From Lobosporangium transversale (Eukaryota > Mortierellomycota > Mortierellomycetes > Mortierellales > Mortierellaceae), in contig NW_019029008.1 in assembly GCF_002105155.1 (NCBI RefSeq), positions 1 through 64,000 of the forward strand: a stretch of DNA of 64,000 bases. The letters are read 5' to 3'. Positions 27,024 through 37,531 of the stretch are shown here, in pieces; within the stretch, counting starts at the first letter, position 1; every line of letters begins with the position of its first letter. The position numbers and the translations under genes were made by a program. The notes beneath the pieces were generated by a model. That model saw only the letters and a list, made by a program, of their open reading frames with translations, searched no databases and had not been told where the DNA came from.

Positions 27024-29306
27024 TTAAAACTGCATTGCAGAGAGCTCCCAGAGGTAGGCACCGAGCAGCTTGGTACCCTCGATATAGTTGGAGCGATCCA
27101 GCTTCTCGTTGATTGAGTGGGCTCCATCAGAGGATCGACCCATGGGCAATAGGAGGACGTTCTTGTTAAGAGCATCCTGGAAGGTCAAAGTAACGGGGAT
27201 GGAACCACCCTCACGAGTCAAGTCAGGCTTAACTTTGTATACACGCTCTACAGCCTTCGCAGCAGCCACTATTTCATCATAAAAAAAAAGAATTAAAAAA
27301 TAAAATGAAGATTAAAGGCTCCGTTAAGGAAAAAAAAAAAAAAAAAAAAAAAAAAAGACACGTCTAATTACGTTTATTGAAAACAAATGATGTTTGTTCA
27401 TTTTCTTACCATAGTTAGGATGCTCAAAAGAGGCGACCCAAGGCTTTCCAGCATGAAGACACTCGACTTCGATACAGTTCTTAGAACCGAGCTTAGCAAA
27501 TTCCTCCTTGATGTACTTGATGACACAGGCATCAATCTTCTCAGGGACCATGTTGGGCACAGAACGAATTGAGAACTTTCCAATAACCTTGGCAGGAATG
27601 ACAGTTTTGGCTCCTGCAGCAGAAAATGCTCCCTCGATTCCATGAAGCGAAAGAGAGGGGTAGCGCCAACGACCTTTCAAGGCATCAATGTGGTTATCAT
27701 GAATGGTGTTCTGAGCATCAATGGCATTGTGAAGAGTGCTCAAATTGAAGTCCAAAGGAGGGTAGGAAGCCTCTTCGGCATCTATAATCGCACGTGTCGC
27801 AATATTAATATAAGGAAATTGCAACGAATGTTGGCATTTGATCTCCAGATTATTTCTTTTTTTTTTTTTAACATACCAGTTAGCGGAGCAACGTCGTCCA
27901 TGATACCAGGGATGAGGATCTCGCCCTGAGGACTGACAAGCTTGGAAAAGATATGAGCCAAGTCGGTCATGGGCTCATGAACAGTACCACCGAAGACACC
28001 GGAGTGAAGATCACGACCAGGTCCCTTAATAGCAACCTTGTAGTAAGAGATTCCACGGAGACCATAAGTGATGCAAGGCTTGCTATCACCAAGCCAGTAG
28101 TTGTCAGAGATGCAAACAGCATCAACATCCTTGAACCAGCCCTTTGCCTCTGCAATAATCACATCATCCAAGCCTTCTGATCCATTCTCTTCCATTCCTA
28201 TCCCAATAAAATAGAATAGAATAGAATAGGACATATATATTTAGCTAAACGGTCGGGTAACCAGGTGATTAGGCTTGCCTTTTACATATTTTTCGCCAGG
28301 ATGTCGGAATGAATCTTACCCTCAAAGCACATGCGGAGATTGACGGGAAGCTCAAGCCCCAGCTTCTGATGAGCCTCAATAGCGTTCAGCCAGCCAAGAA
28401 TAGGACCTTTATCATCGGTGGAGCCACGTCCGACAAGCTCGCCCTTCTCATTCTCAACCAATTCGAAGGGCTCTGTAGCCCAACCATCCTCTTTAAGGGC
28501 AGGCTGCACGTCGTAATGTCCATAAACCAAGATAGTCTTCTTGGCGGGGTCACGTCCATAGGCACCCAAAACAATGGGAGGAAGCTGAAGAGTATGTCCA
28601 TCCATGATATGAGTGCCGGGGTCACGAATTTCATACCTTTTAGAAAATTTAGTAAGTTTTGAGACAAATTTTTTTCCCAGGAACACTCACAAGCCTCTTC
28701 TGCATTTTGTGACTTACTCAACATTGAGGCGCTTCAACTCCTTCTGGACCCACTCGCCCATGCGGAAGACTTGTGGACGCAGGGAAACATCGGAGCTCAC
28801 ACTAATTAAAAAAAAAAAAAAAAAAAATCAATTGCCATTATAATGGCGTGCTCCTTGGGAATTGAGACGATTTGATATAACCTTCTTTTGCTTTCGCATT
28901 TTTTATTATTTTGTCCAGACAAATGTATTTCTTGAGCAAAAGATGGCATGAGAGAATTGTAGCTGTAGCTTTTGTGTTTTCTATATCCTTTCCTTTTCCT
29001 TTCTCTTTCCCTTTCCCTTTCCCTTTCCCTTTCCCTTCCCTTTCTTTTTTCATTTCTTTTCCCTTTTTTTCCTTTTCTTTCCTTATTTCACATGGATAAT
29101 GCACTGTAGGCGAAAGGGTTTGCTGAGTAGTGTTATGGTAAAGGGACACACATGCACTCTCAATAATAAAAAGCATTATGGATTAACAAAGATGGTACAG
29201 AAAAAAAAAATTACCTAGGAATAGCAACAACATCACGGAGACGTTCCACGTAGATATTCTGGTCCTTATCGACTTGAGCGAAGAACTGGTTGAGTTGTGC
29301 ATCCAT
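27024..29306 (-). CDS. DUG1: Cys-Gly metallodipeptidase, M20 family (Dug1/CNDP2 type)
   Basis: Six exons: 29306-29215, 28801-28718, 28636-28320, 28197-27877, 27781-27410 and 27268-27024. They join without a break to 476 residues, the normal length. Metal and catalytic motifs are all present: VYGHYDVQP (His ligand, catalytic Asp), GSTDDKGP (bridging Asp), EENGSEGLD (general base Glu and ligand), CISDNYW (Asp ligand) and [11 protein letters not shown] (last His ligand). The lid domain contains [10 protein letters not shown]. The family binds two zinc or manganese ions and cleaves Cys-Gly and other dipeptides in the cytosol. In yeast Dug1 acts in glutathione turnover with Dug2-Dug3. It shares a short divergent promoter with the TMEM18 gene. 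Intron 1 carries a CCCTTT repeat and intron 5 an A26 tract. Confidence 0.93.
28980..29040. repeat. (CCCTTT)n hexanucleotide repeat in an intron
   Basis: About eight units of CCTTTC/CCCTTT on the + strand, inside intron 1 of the dipeptidase gene. Purine-rich on the transcribed sense strand. Confidence 0.85.
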
Positions 29307-29468
29307 GATGAGAAGATAATATCGGGTGGAATAAACTGTATTGGAATGTGTCGAAGAAAGAGAAGGAAAAAGAAAGAAGGGTACGAGAACCGTGGGAAGT
29401 CAGAAGCAAAAAAAGGAAAAATCCACCCGCCGCGCCACGTCACCTGATGTTAATAAAAAAAAAAAGAG
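29307..29468. promoter_or_regulatory. Short bidirectional promoter between Dug1 and TMEM18 genes
   Basis: Only 162 bases separate the two divergent start codons, so both promoters must lie here or overlap the leaders. No clear TATA box is seen. The spacing may be up to 195 if TMEM18 starts at the next ATG (29502). Confidence 0.6.
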
Positions 29469-30695
29469 ATGTACACCACATTTGGTTCGCAATGCATAAA
29501 GATGTCAATGGCATCGCTTCTGAACATTTCCGAAATGTCATCAGGAATATCAGCAGAAGCTGAAAGAGCAGCAGCAGGAGCATCGGGCGGGACGCAAGGT
29601 ACTTCACAGTTCTGGGACGACTTCTGGAACACGCTCTACCAGTTCACACACCCGTTCTCGTCTACATTCTTTGACTCACTCTTCAGCGACATTGATGCGG
29701 ACAGCCAGGAGGCCATCTTAACCAAACCACAATCGCCTGATGCACAAGCTACCGGAGCTGCCACAGTAGAATCAAACGCAAAACTTCATTTCAAGGACGC
29801 TAGCTCCTTCAATAAGTTTTGGCATGGACTACAGAAGGGAAAGCTCCACCATGATAGTCAGCTTAACACTCCACTTGATCACGCAAAAGCCGCATGGGCT
29901 GACTTTATAGCCGCCTCCACTGGGTTCGTTTCATCTGTAAGCGCTATATGTATCTACCTTTTCATCTTTTATCAAACTCCTCATATATACAAATGAGTGA
30001 GACTGATGTCCATTCTATTCATAATTTCTTCTCCCATCTCGCCAATATCTAGATTGAGTGGCAACAAACATGGATCCTATTGATTTTGACACTACATCTT
30101 TGTATATTTGTGACAATTATACTACTACGCAACAAACCCAACGCTCTCGCTGCCACGCTCCTTTGTACTAGTAAGATTTACACTGTTTGATACAAAATTC
30201 TTTTTTTTTTTTGTAACCAGAGTTTTTGTCCCACGGAGAGAGACAAGGAAGTTGCCCCAAAGAAAGCTGTAAAAAGAAATATCGATGTTTATTTTATTTT
30301 ATTTTTCACTCGGCTCATTGTATTTTGTAATAGTCGTTTTTGCTGCACTGTCAGAGCCACTCAACAGAATCGGAAACCGGCATTGGCAGGTGTTTTCTGA
30401 TGATAATTACTTTGACGAGCACGGCGTTTTTACAAGCCTAGTCTGGGCTGGACCCCACATTAGCAATGCTTTTCTGGCAGTGGTAAGTAATACATTAATT
30501 TTTTTTTTATTTTTATTGGATTTTGCTATAGTCAATTTCATGCTTATCGTGTGATTTTCTCAACTGATGAATTCTTTTTTTGTTCCAACTATACTGCCAT
30601 AATGCGTCCAGATTTTTCTATTAAAAGCTACTGCTACGATGTTGATCAAGGTGAAAAAGGCTCAACTTCAGAGTCAATATAAAAAACGTAAATGA
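29469..30695 (+). CDS. TMEM18-family membrane protein with long N-terminal extension
   Basis: Four exons: 29469-29936, 30053-30170, 30334-30482 and 30612-30695; 272 residues if ATG 29469 is used (ATG 29502 is equally possible). The C-terminal 120 residues match the TMEM18 pattern: a helix after IEWQQTW, a second helix through CTIVFAALSEPLN (the LVYCAEYINE region in animals), NRHWQVFSDDNYFDEHGVF, a third helix, and a basic tail. Animal TMEM18 is a nuclear-membrane protein of about 140 residues. Here about 155 extra N-terminal residues contain two FW-containing amphipathic stretches (QFWDDFWNTLYQF and FNKFWHGL). The function in fungi is not established. The first exon codes for the whole extension, so the core is in exons 2-4. 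Confidence 0.85.
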
Positions 30696-30739
30696 TAAAT
30701 GATAGCAAATAGTTTAGTGATCCCTACCAATGAACCATA

Positions 30740-30773
<34 letters not shown>

Positions 30774-30781
30774 ATATTTTT

Positions 30782-30820
30782 ACCATATAAAGCATATAAA
30801 GCATGTAAAGCATATAAAGG
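30782..30820. repeat. Four tandem copies of a CATATAAAG unit
   Basis: CATATAAAG-type units of 10 bases, one with G for A, between the 3' ends of TMEM18 and the RNase III gene, next to a T tract of about 31 bases (30742-30772). Confidence 0.8.
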
Positions 30821-30832
30821 TACTCACATATT

Positions 30833-32800
30833 TCAAACATAGACAGGCATCAGAGCATCTAAGAAGACCGTCTTACATCCTCTTATATCAAAGTCTGAAT
30901 CTACGAACACTGCCCCCATTAATGCCTCCAACACGTCTCCAAACAGCTTGTCAAAGTGCATATCTTTCAAGCGCCTATCTGACTCTACTTCTGCATTGAT
31001 GCGGGCCATTTTTTGATGAAATCTTTTCCCTTTTCCACCACTGATATATTGACATAGTCCAAGTTGATAAAGGATTTTCCCGAAGGAGTCATTCGAAACA
31101 CTGAGCCTTGGGTGCTGCCCTTCCAAATAATGCGTCCAATATAAGACCGTGATAAAGCCCATCAACGCATCACCTAAAAATTCAAGTCTTTCGAAATCAT
31201 GCGATTGAAGTATGAAGGCTTTTTGAAGAATCGCCTTGTTCTTAAAAGTGTACCTTAAAGTAGTCTCGACTTCCTCAACATCTTGATCGCTCAGTGGTCC
31301 CGGTTCTGTTGTGCTATACAGAGCTGCGGATATTGGGTTTTTTTTGAAAGCCTTGGTTAAATCTTTCCATCGATTAATTTGTGGGAAAACACCATCCCCG
31401 ATCAAATCTTTCACAACTCGAAGAGCTAAATCAAATCCTCCTGCAGATGTGATCTTGATCAGAGCGTTTAGAAAGAACGGCTGTATTTCTTCTGGATTGA
31501 ATGCGCCTCCAGATATTTGCATAAGCCGAGTCTTAATATCTTTAATACAGTGGCTATACCACACCCGTCGTTTGGTAAGAGCACCCGGTCCACCAGGTAT
31601 GGTTACGAATGCTTCTACTGCTAGCAATAAACTGAGAATTGCTCTTCCTAAGCCTCTGCAGAATGAGATCCCGGTAAATGATATTGGCCTCAATGAGACT
31701 CCTTGTATTAAACCAAGCTTCATACAAAGAAGCAGGGCAGCGTGGCAAATCGCCATGCCTTGCTTTATGTAAAAGTCTGATTCTACCTTGGTAAAGCTCG
31801 ATTGCCACCATATAGTGATATCGCATATGTAACCCCATGGAACTATGTCTCCATGGTCCAAATGCCTAAAGCGAACATCTAATGGCGAAGCCTTGTTGGG
31901 ATAAGCAGAAGGTGAGGGTGGATGAGATCCCATGAATGAAAGAAGATAGTCCCTTGCCTGCATAAATAACGCAAAGACGTGGAATTGATCGTCGCTTCTA
32001 TGGAGCTCCGTTTCTTTAAACATCTGCATAGCCGCATTGATTTCTCTTAATGTAGCAGCATCATCGTCAACAATGGCCTTTTCTGTTGGATTAATAACGT
32101 CGTAATGATGAAGAGGAGGATGACAGCGCAAGGCAGAGCTATCTTCTCTGCTATGGGAGGTCTTCGTGCTCGATTTTACAGGGGCTGGCTGTAAGTCAAG
32201 CACACCCAACTTGTGTAATCGCTTGCAGACTTCAACTGAGAGATGGAGCTTGGCCTTGAGCTTTGAATAATGTGGACCTGACGAAAGTGACTGGAAAGGC
32301 GCTCCATCAGGAAGGAGAACACTGACGTACCAGTTGTTAAACTTGTTAGGGACTGGAAAAAAGCTGAACTGTGGTTCGAGGACGGATGGTTGTGAGCTCA
32401 AAGTAGAAGTGACTGCAGAAGTATTGAGAATAAGTATAGAAGAATTACGAGGAGGCGCAGCAGAAAAAAGCGGAGTGGTTGGGATTGTCAATGTCGAGCA
32501 GTATTCGTTCAGGAGAGACAACCCAGTAAACAAAGAAAGATAGGCACCACTGCTTGGAATAGTATACAACACGCTATCAGTGGAGATACTAACGTTAGCG
32601 CTGACAGCGCTAATGCTAGCGGAGGTATTCGAGGAAGAGACTGTAGCGTTCGCTTCATTAGCTCCATCTAATAATGATGAAGTGGAGGTGGCAGTAAAAG
32701 TAGCTGTGCTTGTTTCTCCAGAGAAGATATTGTCTCCAGTAAAAGCTCTTTTACTAGAATCAGCATAGAGATGATCTGTAGCCTTTCTTTTCGACAACAT
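30833..32800 (-). CDS. Compact Dicer-like RNase III (dimerisation domain plus one RNase III domain)
   Basis: A single uninterrupted frame of 655 residues from ATG 32800, in a window where most genes have introns. Residues 1-70 are Ser/Thr-rich. About residues 75-210 resemble the Dicer dimerisation domain (DUF283): LLNEYCSTL, a strand-rich middle with WYVSVLLPDG, and CKRLHKLGVLDL at the end. Residues 210-480 are not recognised; no PAZ motif is clear. The last 150 residues are an RNase III domain with ERLEFLGDAL and GDVLEALMGAVFVDS, so all four acidic metal ligands are present; the end resembles RNase IIIb of Dicer. There is no helicase, no second RNase III and no C-terminal dsRBD. Flanking DNA up to 34.6 kb holds no long frames that could supply a helicase. 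It probably cleaves dsRNA as a dimer (inference). Alternatives: a decayed Dicer paralogue, or a functional analogue of the Dicer-independent RNase III of Mucor. Confidence 0.85.
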   Translation of the reverse strand: MLSKRKATDHLYADSSKRAFTGDNIFSGETSTATFTATSTSSLLDGANEANATVSSSNTSASISAVSANVSISTDSVLYTIPSSGAYLSLFTGLSLLNEYCSTLTIPTTPLFSAAPPRNSSILILNTSAVTSTLSSQPSVLEPQFSFFPVPNKFNNWYVSVLLPDGAPFQSLSSGPHYSKLKAKLHLSVEVCKRLHKLGVLDLQPAPVKSSTKTSHSREDSSALRCHPPLHHYDVINPTEKAIVDDDAATLREINAAMQMFKETELHRSDDQFHVFALFMQARDYLLSFMGSHPPSPSAYPNKASPLDVRFRHLDHGDIVPWGYICDITIWWQSSFTKVESDFYIKQGMAICHAALLLCMKLGLIQGVSLRPISFTGISFCRGLGRAILSLLLAVEAFVTIPGGPGALTKRRVWYSHCIKDIKTRLMQISGGAFNPEEIQPFFLNALIKITSAGGFDLALRVVKDLIGDGVFPQINRWKDLTKAFKKNPISAALYSTTEPGPLSDQDVEEVETTLRYTFKNKAILQKAFILQSHDFERLEFLGDALMGFITVLYWTHYLEGQHPRLSVSNDSFGKILYQLGLCQYISGGKGKRFHQKMARINAEVESDRRLKDMHFDKLFGDVLEALMGAVFVDSDFDIRGCKTVFLDALMPVYV

Positions 32801-34610
32801 GCTTTTCGCAAGAAAAAACAAACAAAAGCTATTAAACTACTGAAGCGATAAGTACAATCAATACCCTCAAAGCCTTCACCAACAAGATAAAGAGAAGCAA
32901 GGGAAAAAAGAAAAAAAAAAAAGTGAGAGAGCAAAAGTCAAAGTAAGATTTGAGCGTAGAAGTGATTGAAAGAGAATACAACAATGATGAACAGAGAAAA
33001 TAGATTGAAGTGAAGGAAAATAGGAATGAGTTTCTTTCCGCTGAATAAATTTGTGACCATCATAAATAAAAAAATCATGGCACTCTGTTGATTGGAGCGT
33101 TTTTATGGAAAATGACGCTGCGTGGAATATTCCATCTCAGGAAAGCTACTCCAACTTCTGTCCCTTTGCCACCATTTTGGAATTATGATATTGAGTTGAA
33201 ATGTAGGCAAGACAGTGCATCAAGCATACCATGCAGACAAACTCTGTTTGAACTGGGTAATAAAAGAGCACAGACCGCAGACTGAACCTAAAGTGGACAC
33301 TCCAACGAATAATGTAAGCGTACAAGTGCATGGCATATACAGGAGACCAAGCCTTTGGCTCTGATAATAGAATCCCTCATCAGAGTTTATAGTGACAATG
33401 GAGCATGTGCTAAGTACATATTTTTTGATTTAAAAGGAGAAGAAAAAAAAAAAAAAAAAGGATTAGTGAGAAACCCAATAACTAGATGACCCTCAAATGG
33501 GATATCTCTTGAGTCCGATTGCTTTCGAGCGAAAAACCAGCTTAAAGTGGCGCATCCTGGGTTATATGCTCGTATGTGGACAGGCAACGAGTCGAGTACT
33601 CTTTTTATTTTTCATCCTTTTAGCTCCCTTGGCTTTGTTGTTCGACTAGTTTACTCAACCTCATCAATTTAATGTAAAAAACTTCGCGCCAAATGGTTAT
33701 ATTGGTTTTCTCTATTTAAGAGCTTTCAGTTCCCACTCTCCCTCTGTTCATTCGTGATTAGCTCTCTACTACATCTTTGGTACCAAACATCACCTTATTG
33801 GTATACTATATGATGTACCTCTCATGTCTAGTTTATCAAGCTCTAAGTTAAAGCCTCATTTATAGATGTGAAGCAATATTGTAAAGTACAATGTAGACCT
33901 TTGATTCTTATCTCTTTCTAGGGCACTGCAGTAGTTAAACAACTTCTCCATCTCTCAGCCGTTACATTCAGATTGATACCATCATAGTCTACAAGAGTAA
34001 CAACCTAATCAGTGCCGGCCTTGCAAGCCACCCAGTTCTGATTATTATTATCATGGGCATGATTGTCCCTCCACTGCTGCATGACTATAAGCCCCTGAGG
34101 ACAACAACCCAAAAAATTCTGTTAAATAAAATAGCGCAACATCGAGGGTTGCCATGACCGAGGTATGGTGTCGTAACACTAGGTACGCTCTTAACCTAGA
34201 GCATAATCCGTATTCCCGAAAGACTATACCCTATTGTCTTATCTTTTATATCATCTACTAAGGTTCGATAATACAAATGAGGAGAGGCAGAGCGCGCTGC
34301 TACTGCAGTGCGGCTTCCCTGGTCAAGACTAATGCGGCAATCCCTCAAGATCTTCTGCCACACCTTTGCGAGGCGGCGGACCAAACAGGACTGATGACAA
34401 GGCGACGATCTTTATTTCAAATCAATATTCGTAACAACTTCTAAATGTTTAAAAATTATCAGCATCACTTTTAAGCAAGAGCAGGGATGGAGGCAACTTC
34501 AATAGTTTTAATGATCGGCTTTATTTCTGTTTGGCCTTATGAGGAAGCATGAAGCTACATCATCGTTTGCCCATTTTTTTTTTAGCCTTCAGGGACACGC
34601 GTTTAATGGT
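32801..34610. other. 1.8-kb interval between RNase III and glutamine amidotransferase genes
   Basis: AT-rich leader DNA to about 33100. Near 33714-33760 there is a TATTTAAG box followed by C/T-rich DNA, which resembles the promoters of the secreted-protein genes at 42 and 46 kb, but no gene follows it. The remainder has no supported coding sequence. Confidence 0.5.
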
Positions 34611-36068
34611 CTAAAATTCTATTTTCATCTTGACTATACTCTTCAACTGGTATTCTTCTTTTCTTTCTGTTAAATCATTATATCCCTCACTTGAATACTC
34701 CGCATTCCCACTATCTCGCCTAGGAAACCCAATGAACATTCCATGGCCATACATATCTTTTCCTTCATCATACTTCTTGGCGTCATAGTCTAGATATTGC
34801 ATGCTGGCGATTGGGGCTATGGATAAGGTCGGCTGATGCAAAGTCGGCGACGAAGGTAAAGGCGAAAGTGATAGTGATAGAGTCGACTGCTGCAACAGGG
34901 ATGGCTTAAAGCCATTGTTTTTCAAAATTGAATCCATATTACTAACTGATACGTCTGTTTTATGAGGCGAAGAGAGACCATTATTACGAAGACCAACATT
35001 GGCATTGACAATAGTTGTCATTTCCTTTGCCTCTGCTCGTATTGGCTCTACCACAAAACCGGCTGGTCGGTTCCCTTTACTCAGTCCGATCTGCTTTTTT
35101 TCTATTGCAAGTAAGGGCGCTTCTGAGGTTTGTGCTATTACTGTTGCTGTTGATTCTATGCTTTTGAAATGGTTGTATTGCTGTTGTGCCTTTATACTGC
35201 TACATCCGTAGTAGTCATCCTTAATTGGATACATCAATACATTCATCCTTCCAGTGATGACTACTAACGTGTTTCTTGAGACCAAGCGCCAATCAGTCTC
35301 CTCAAAAGTCAATGGCTCAGATGCAATCATCACAATGTCCTCTCGCTTTACTTTGGCTGCTTCCTTGACCATCCTATAGTGCCCTGGCTTATAGCATTCG
35401 AATCTAGTCCCTGAAGAAAAATAAAGCCTTTCCGGCTCGAGGGCGGCAGACGAAGAATTGATATAGCGAGTACAAACGACAGAGACACCATCAGTCACCG
35501 CAAAATTCAGCATTGAGGGCGTGAGTCCATTGTTCGCTGTTTTTTCAATAGACTTGAACCACATGTTAAATTTCCGGATGGTGTTAAGCATGGCTTCCTT
35601 CAGAGTCTCATGGCCAAATGGTTCACATTGTCGTGGACATTGGAGCTGGCTTAAGAAGACTGCAAAGGCCCATTCTGAATCAGTGTTGCCGTTAACGCTA
35701 AGAAAGATCTCATCTGAAAGAGACTCTTGCAAACGTCGCTTGATCTGACACACACACAAACACACACAAACACACATGTATTAAAAAAAAAAAAAAAAAA
35801 AAAAAGAGGCGTTAACATGGGGCAATGACCAAGACGGTACTGGAAAAAATTAATTTTGCAGAGTATATCGTTTGCATGCGCCCTGCATGATCCTCTGTAA
35901 AGCTTCATTTTTCTCCCAACAGAAGAGAGCCAAGAATAATAGAATCTTATTTCTTCTCAAGATCATCAGTATTAAACAATAGCAAAAAATACATAACGGA
36001 TTTCACCACATGTGCATAGATGGCGCAAGCTCTCTCCGGACTTGCGTGATTTTCTACTCGTACCTGCC

Positions 36069-36099
<31 letters not shown>

Positions 36100-36360
36100 T
36101 ACCTCTTAGCATCGAAGTTTAATACGTTCCATTGTCTCACTTACCAAATGGAAATCGGAAACCATGCCATGGTGCATAAACATGAGTCTTCCATATTGCC
36201 ATGGATGGCCTATCGAGTTATCATTGGATAGATATTAGTAATCAAGCAAATAAACACGTAATTCCGTCCTCCTTATCTCATCCTTCTCAAAGTGCGTTGA
36301 GGGAAGATAGATTAAATGTATCAACATCTATAAAATTTTATCGTCAATGTTTTTTTTCTT

Positions 36361-36395
<35 letters not shown>

Positions 36396-36771
36396 CCAAA
36401 GCCAGAGACCGTTGATTGACCTTACAGTTGCTCTCAGAGACCGAACCAGCAGCCGCAGCGCGCACATGAGCAAAGACTAAAGGACTCTTGATCTTATTCG
36501 CTAGACGGATCAAGTTCATATTGTTCCATGCTGGAGTCACAGACGTGAAGATACAAGGTGCTGCAGACCCGTCAATGGAAGATTCAGGTTCATACCATCC
36601 TAAAACCTCGGAAAAAAAAAAATGAATGATTGGATTGCGTAAACACATGTCCCCAAAGGAATTTTAAGTTAGACCTCCTGAAAAAAGTAAAAAATAAAAA
36701 AAACGGAGATTTAGTACTTTAGTACTTACCAACACCAAATCCATCGCCTTGTCGAGACCGAGAAAAAGGGG

Positions 36772-36804
<33 letters not shown>

Positions 36805-37111
36805 ACTAAAAAAACAAGGGAAAGGTCGATGGTTGATATTGCTCTGTTTTCGTTTTTAGTTTACCATTGATCAATCTACGGCCGTCGACCGGTCTTTTTG
36901 AATCAAAGGACTGATTGATGATAGAGTGGGCTGGTTTTGTTAAGAGCTGAAAAATGAATTAAAGTTCGTTTATTGGAATGTAGCTGATGAATGAACATGA
37001 CATGACATGAGCATGAACATGAATGATGGTTCATTTTACATGAGCTAGTTGAATGGGCTGCCTGCCTTTGTAGAGCAACATCCGACATCTGGCTTGAGTA
37101 TTTAATGGCAT
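34611..37111 (-). CDS. DUG3: Class II glutamine amidotransferase (Dug3 type)
   Basis: Six exons: 37111-37040, 36946-36865, 36747-36730 (18 bases), 36599-36426, 36209-36145 and 35744-34611. The joined frame is 514 residues. Class II glutaminase motifs follow in order: CRMLLYKGRQPIQLAH, KPAHSIINQSFD, LINGDGFGVGWYE, ITPAWNN-like VTPAWNN, VFAHVRAA, SNCHPW, FMHHG and NTDSEWAFA. In yeast Dug3 pairs with Dug2 to remove the gamma-glutamyl group of glutathione in the cytosol. The last 170 residues are low-complexity and not part of the fold. Oddity: the nucleophile Cys (codon 37087-37085) is residue 9 or 15, not residue 2 as in yeast, because no ATG directly precedes it. A cleaved propeptide or an unseen first exon would explain this. 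A CA-type microsatellite sits next to the last acceptor. Confidence 0.87.
35746..35780. repeat. CA microsatellite beside a splice acceptor
   Basis: ACACACACAAACACACACAAACACACA on +, i.e. a TG-rich run just before the acceptor of the last Dug3 exon; followed by an A23 tract. Confidence 0.85.
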
Positions 37112-37531
37112 GTAGAACGAAGAATCCATATCAAATGAAGCCAGGAATATGCTTTTAAATAATTGTGTAAGAGTATTGTTCAATGAAGAAAAAAGGGATA
37201 AAAAAAAAAGAGTGAAAGAAAGAGGATTGGAAACAACTGAAGTAAAGAGAGTAGAGAAACACATACTAAGATGTAAGAAAGGTATCAGGCGACTTTTTAT
37301 GAATATGAAATAACTCACTATCAGACGTTTATTTCATTGGGCGTTAGGGCAAGTAAAGGCGCAGTAGATAAAAAATAGTGCGACGCGTCTATTTCCATTG
37401 GCTTAATGTGTGATACAACAACAATGTTTTATTATAATACAATGAGTCCTCATTACAATAATAAGGTAGTGTTACAAATGCGTCATTTGTGCGGTGGGAG
37501 CCAAAAACACCTTTTGTTCCTTCTCTGCCTT
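37112..37531. other. Short intergenic gap, Dug3 promoter side and kinesin 3' side
   Basis: No supported coding sequence. The C/T-rich strand upstream of the amidotransferase could be its leader. Confidence 0.5.

Noticed and set aside
25222-29306. WD40 gene and dipeptidase as two halves of one Dug2-like fusion
   Set aside because: Each has its own start and stop, the gene order is opposite to the Dug2 domain order, and the dipeptidase is complete and of Dug1 type.
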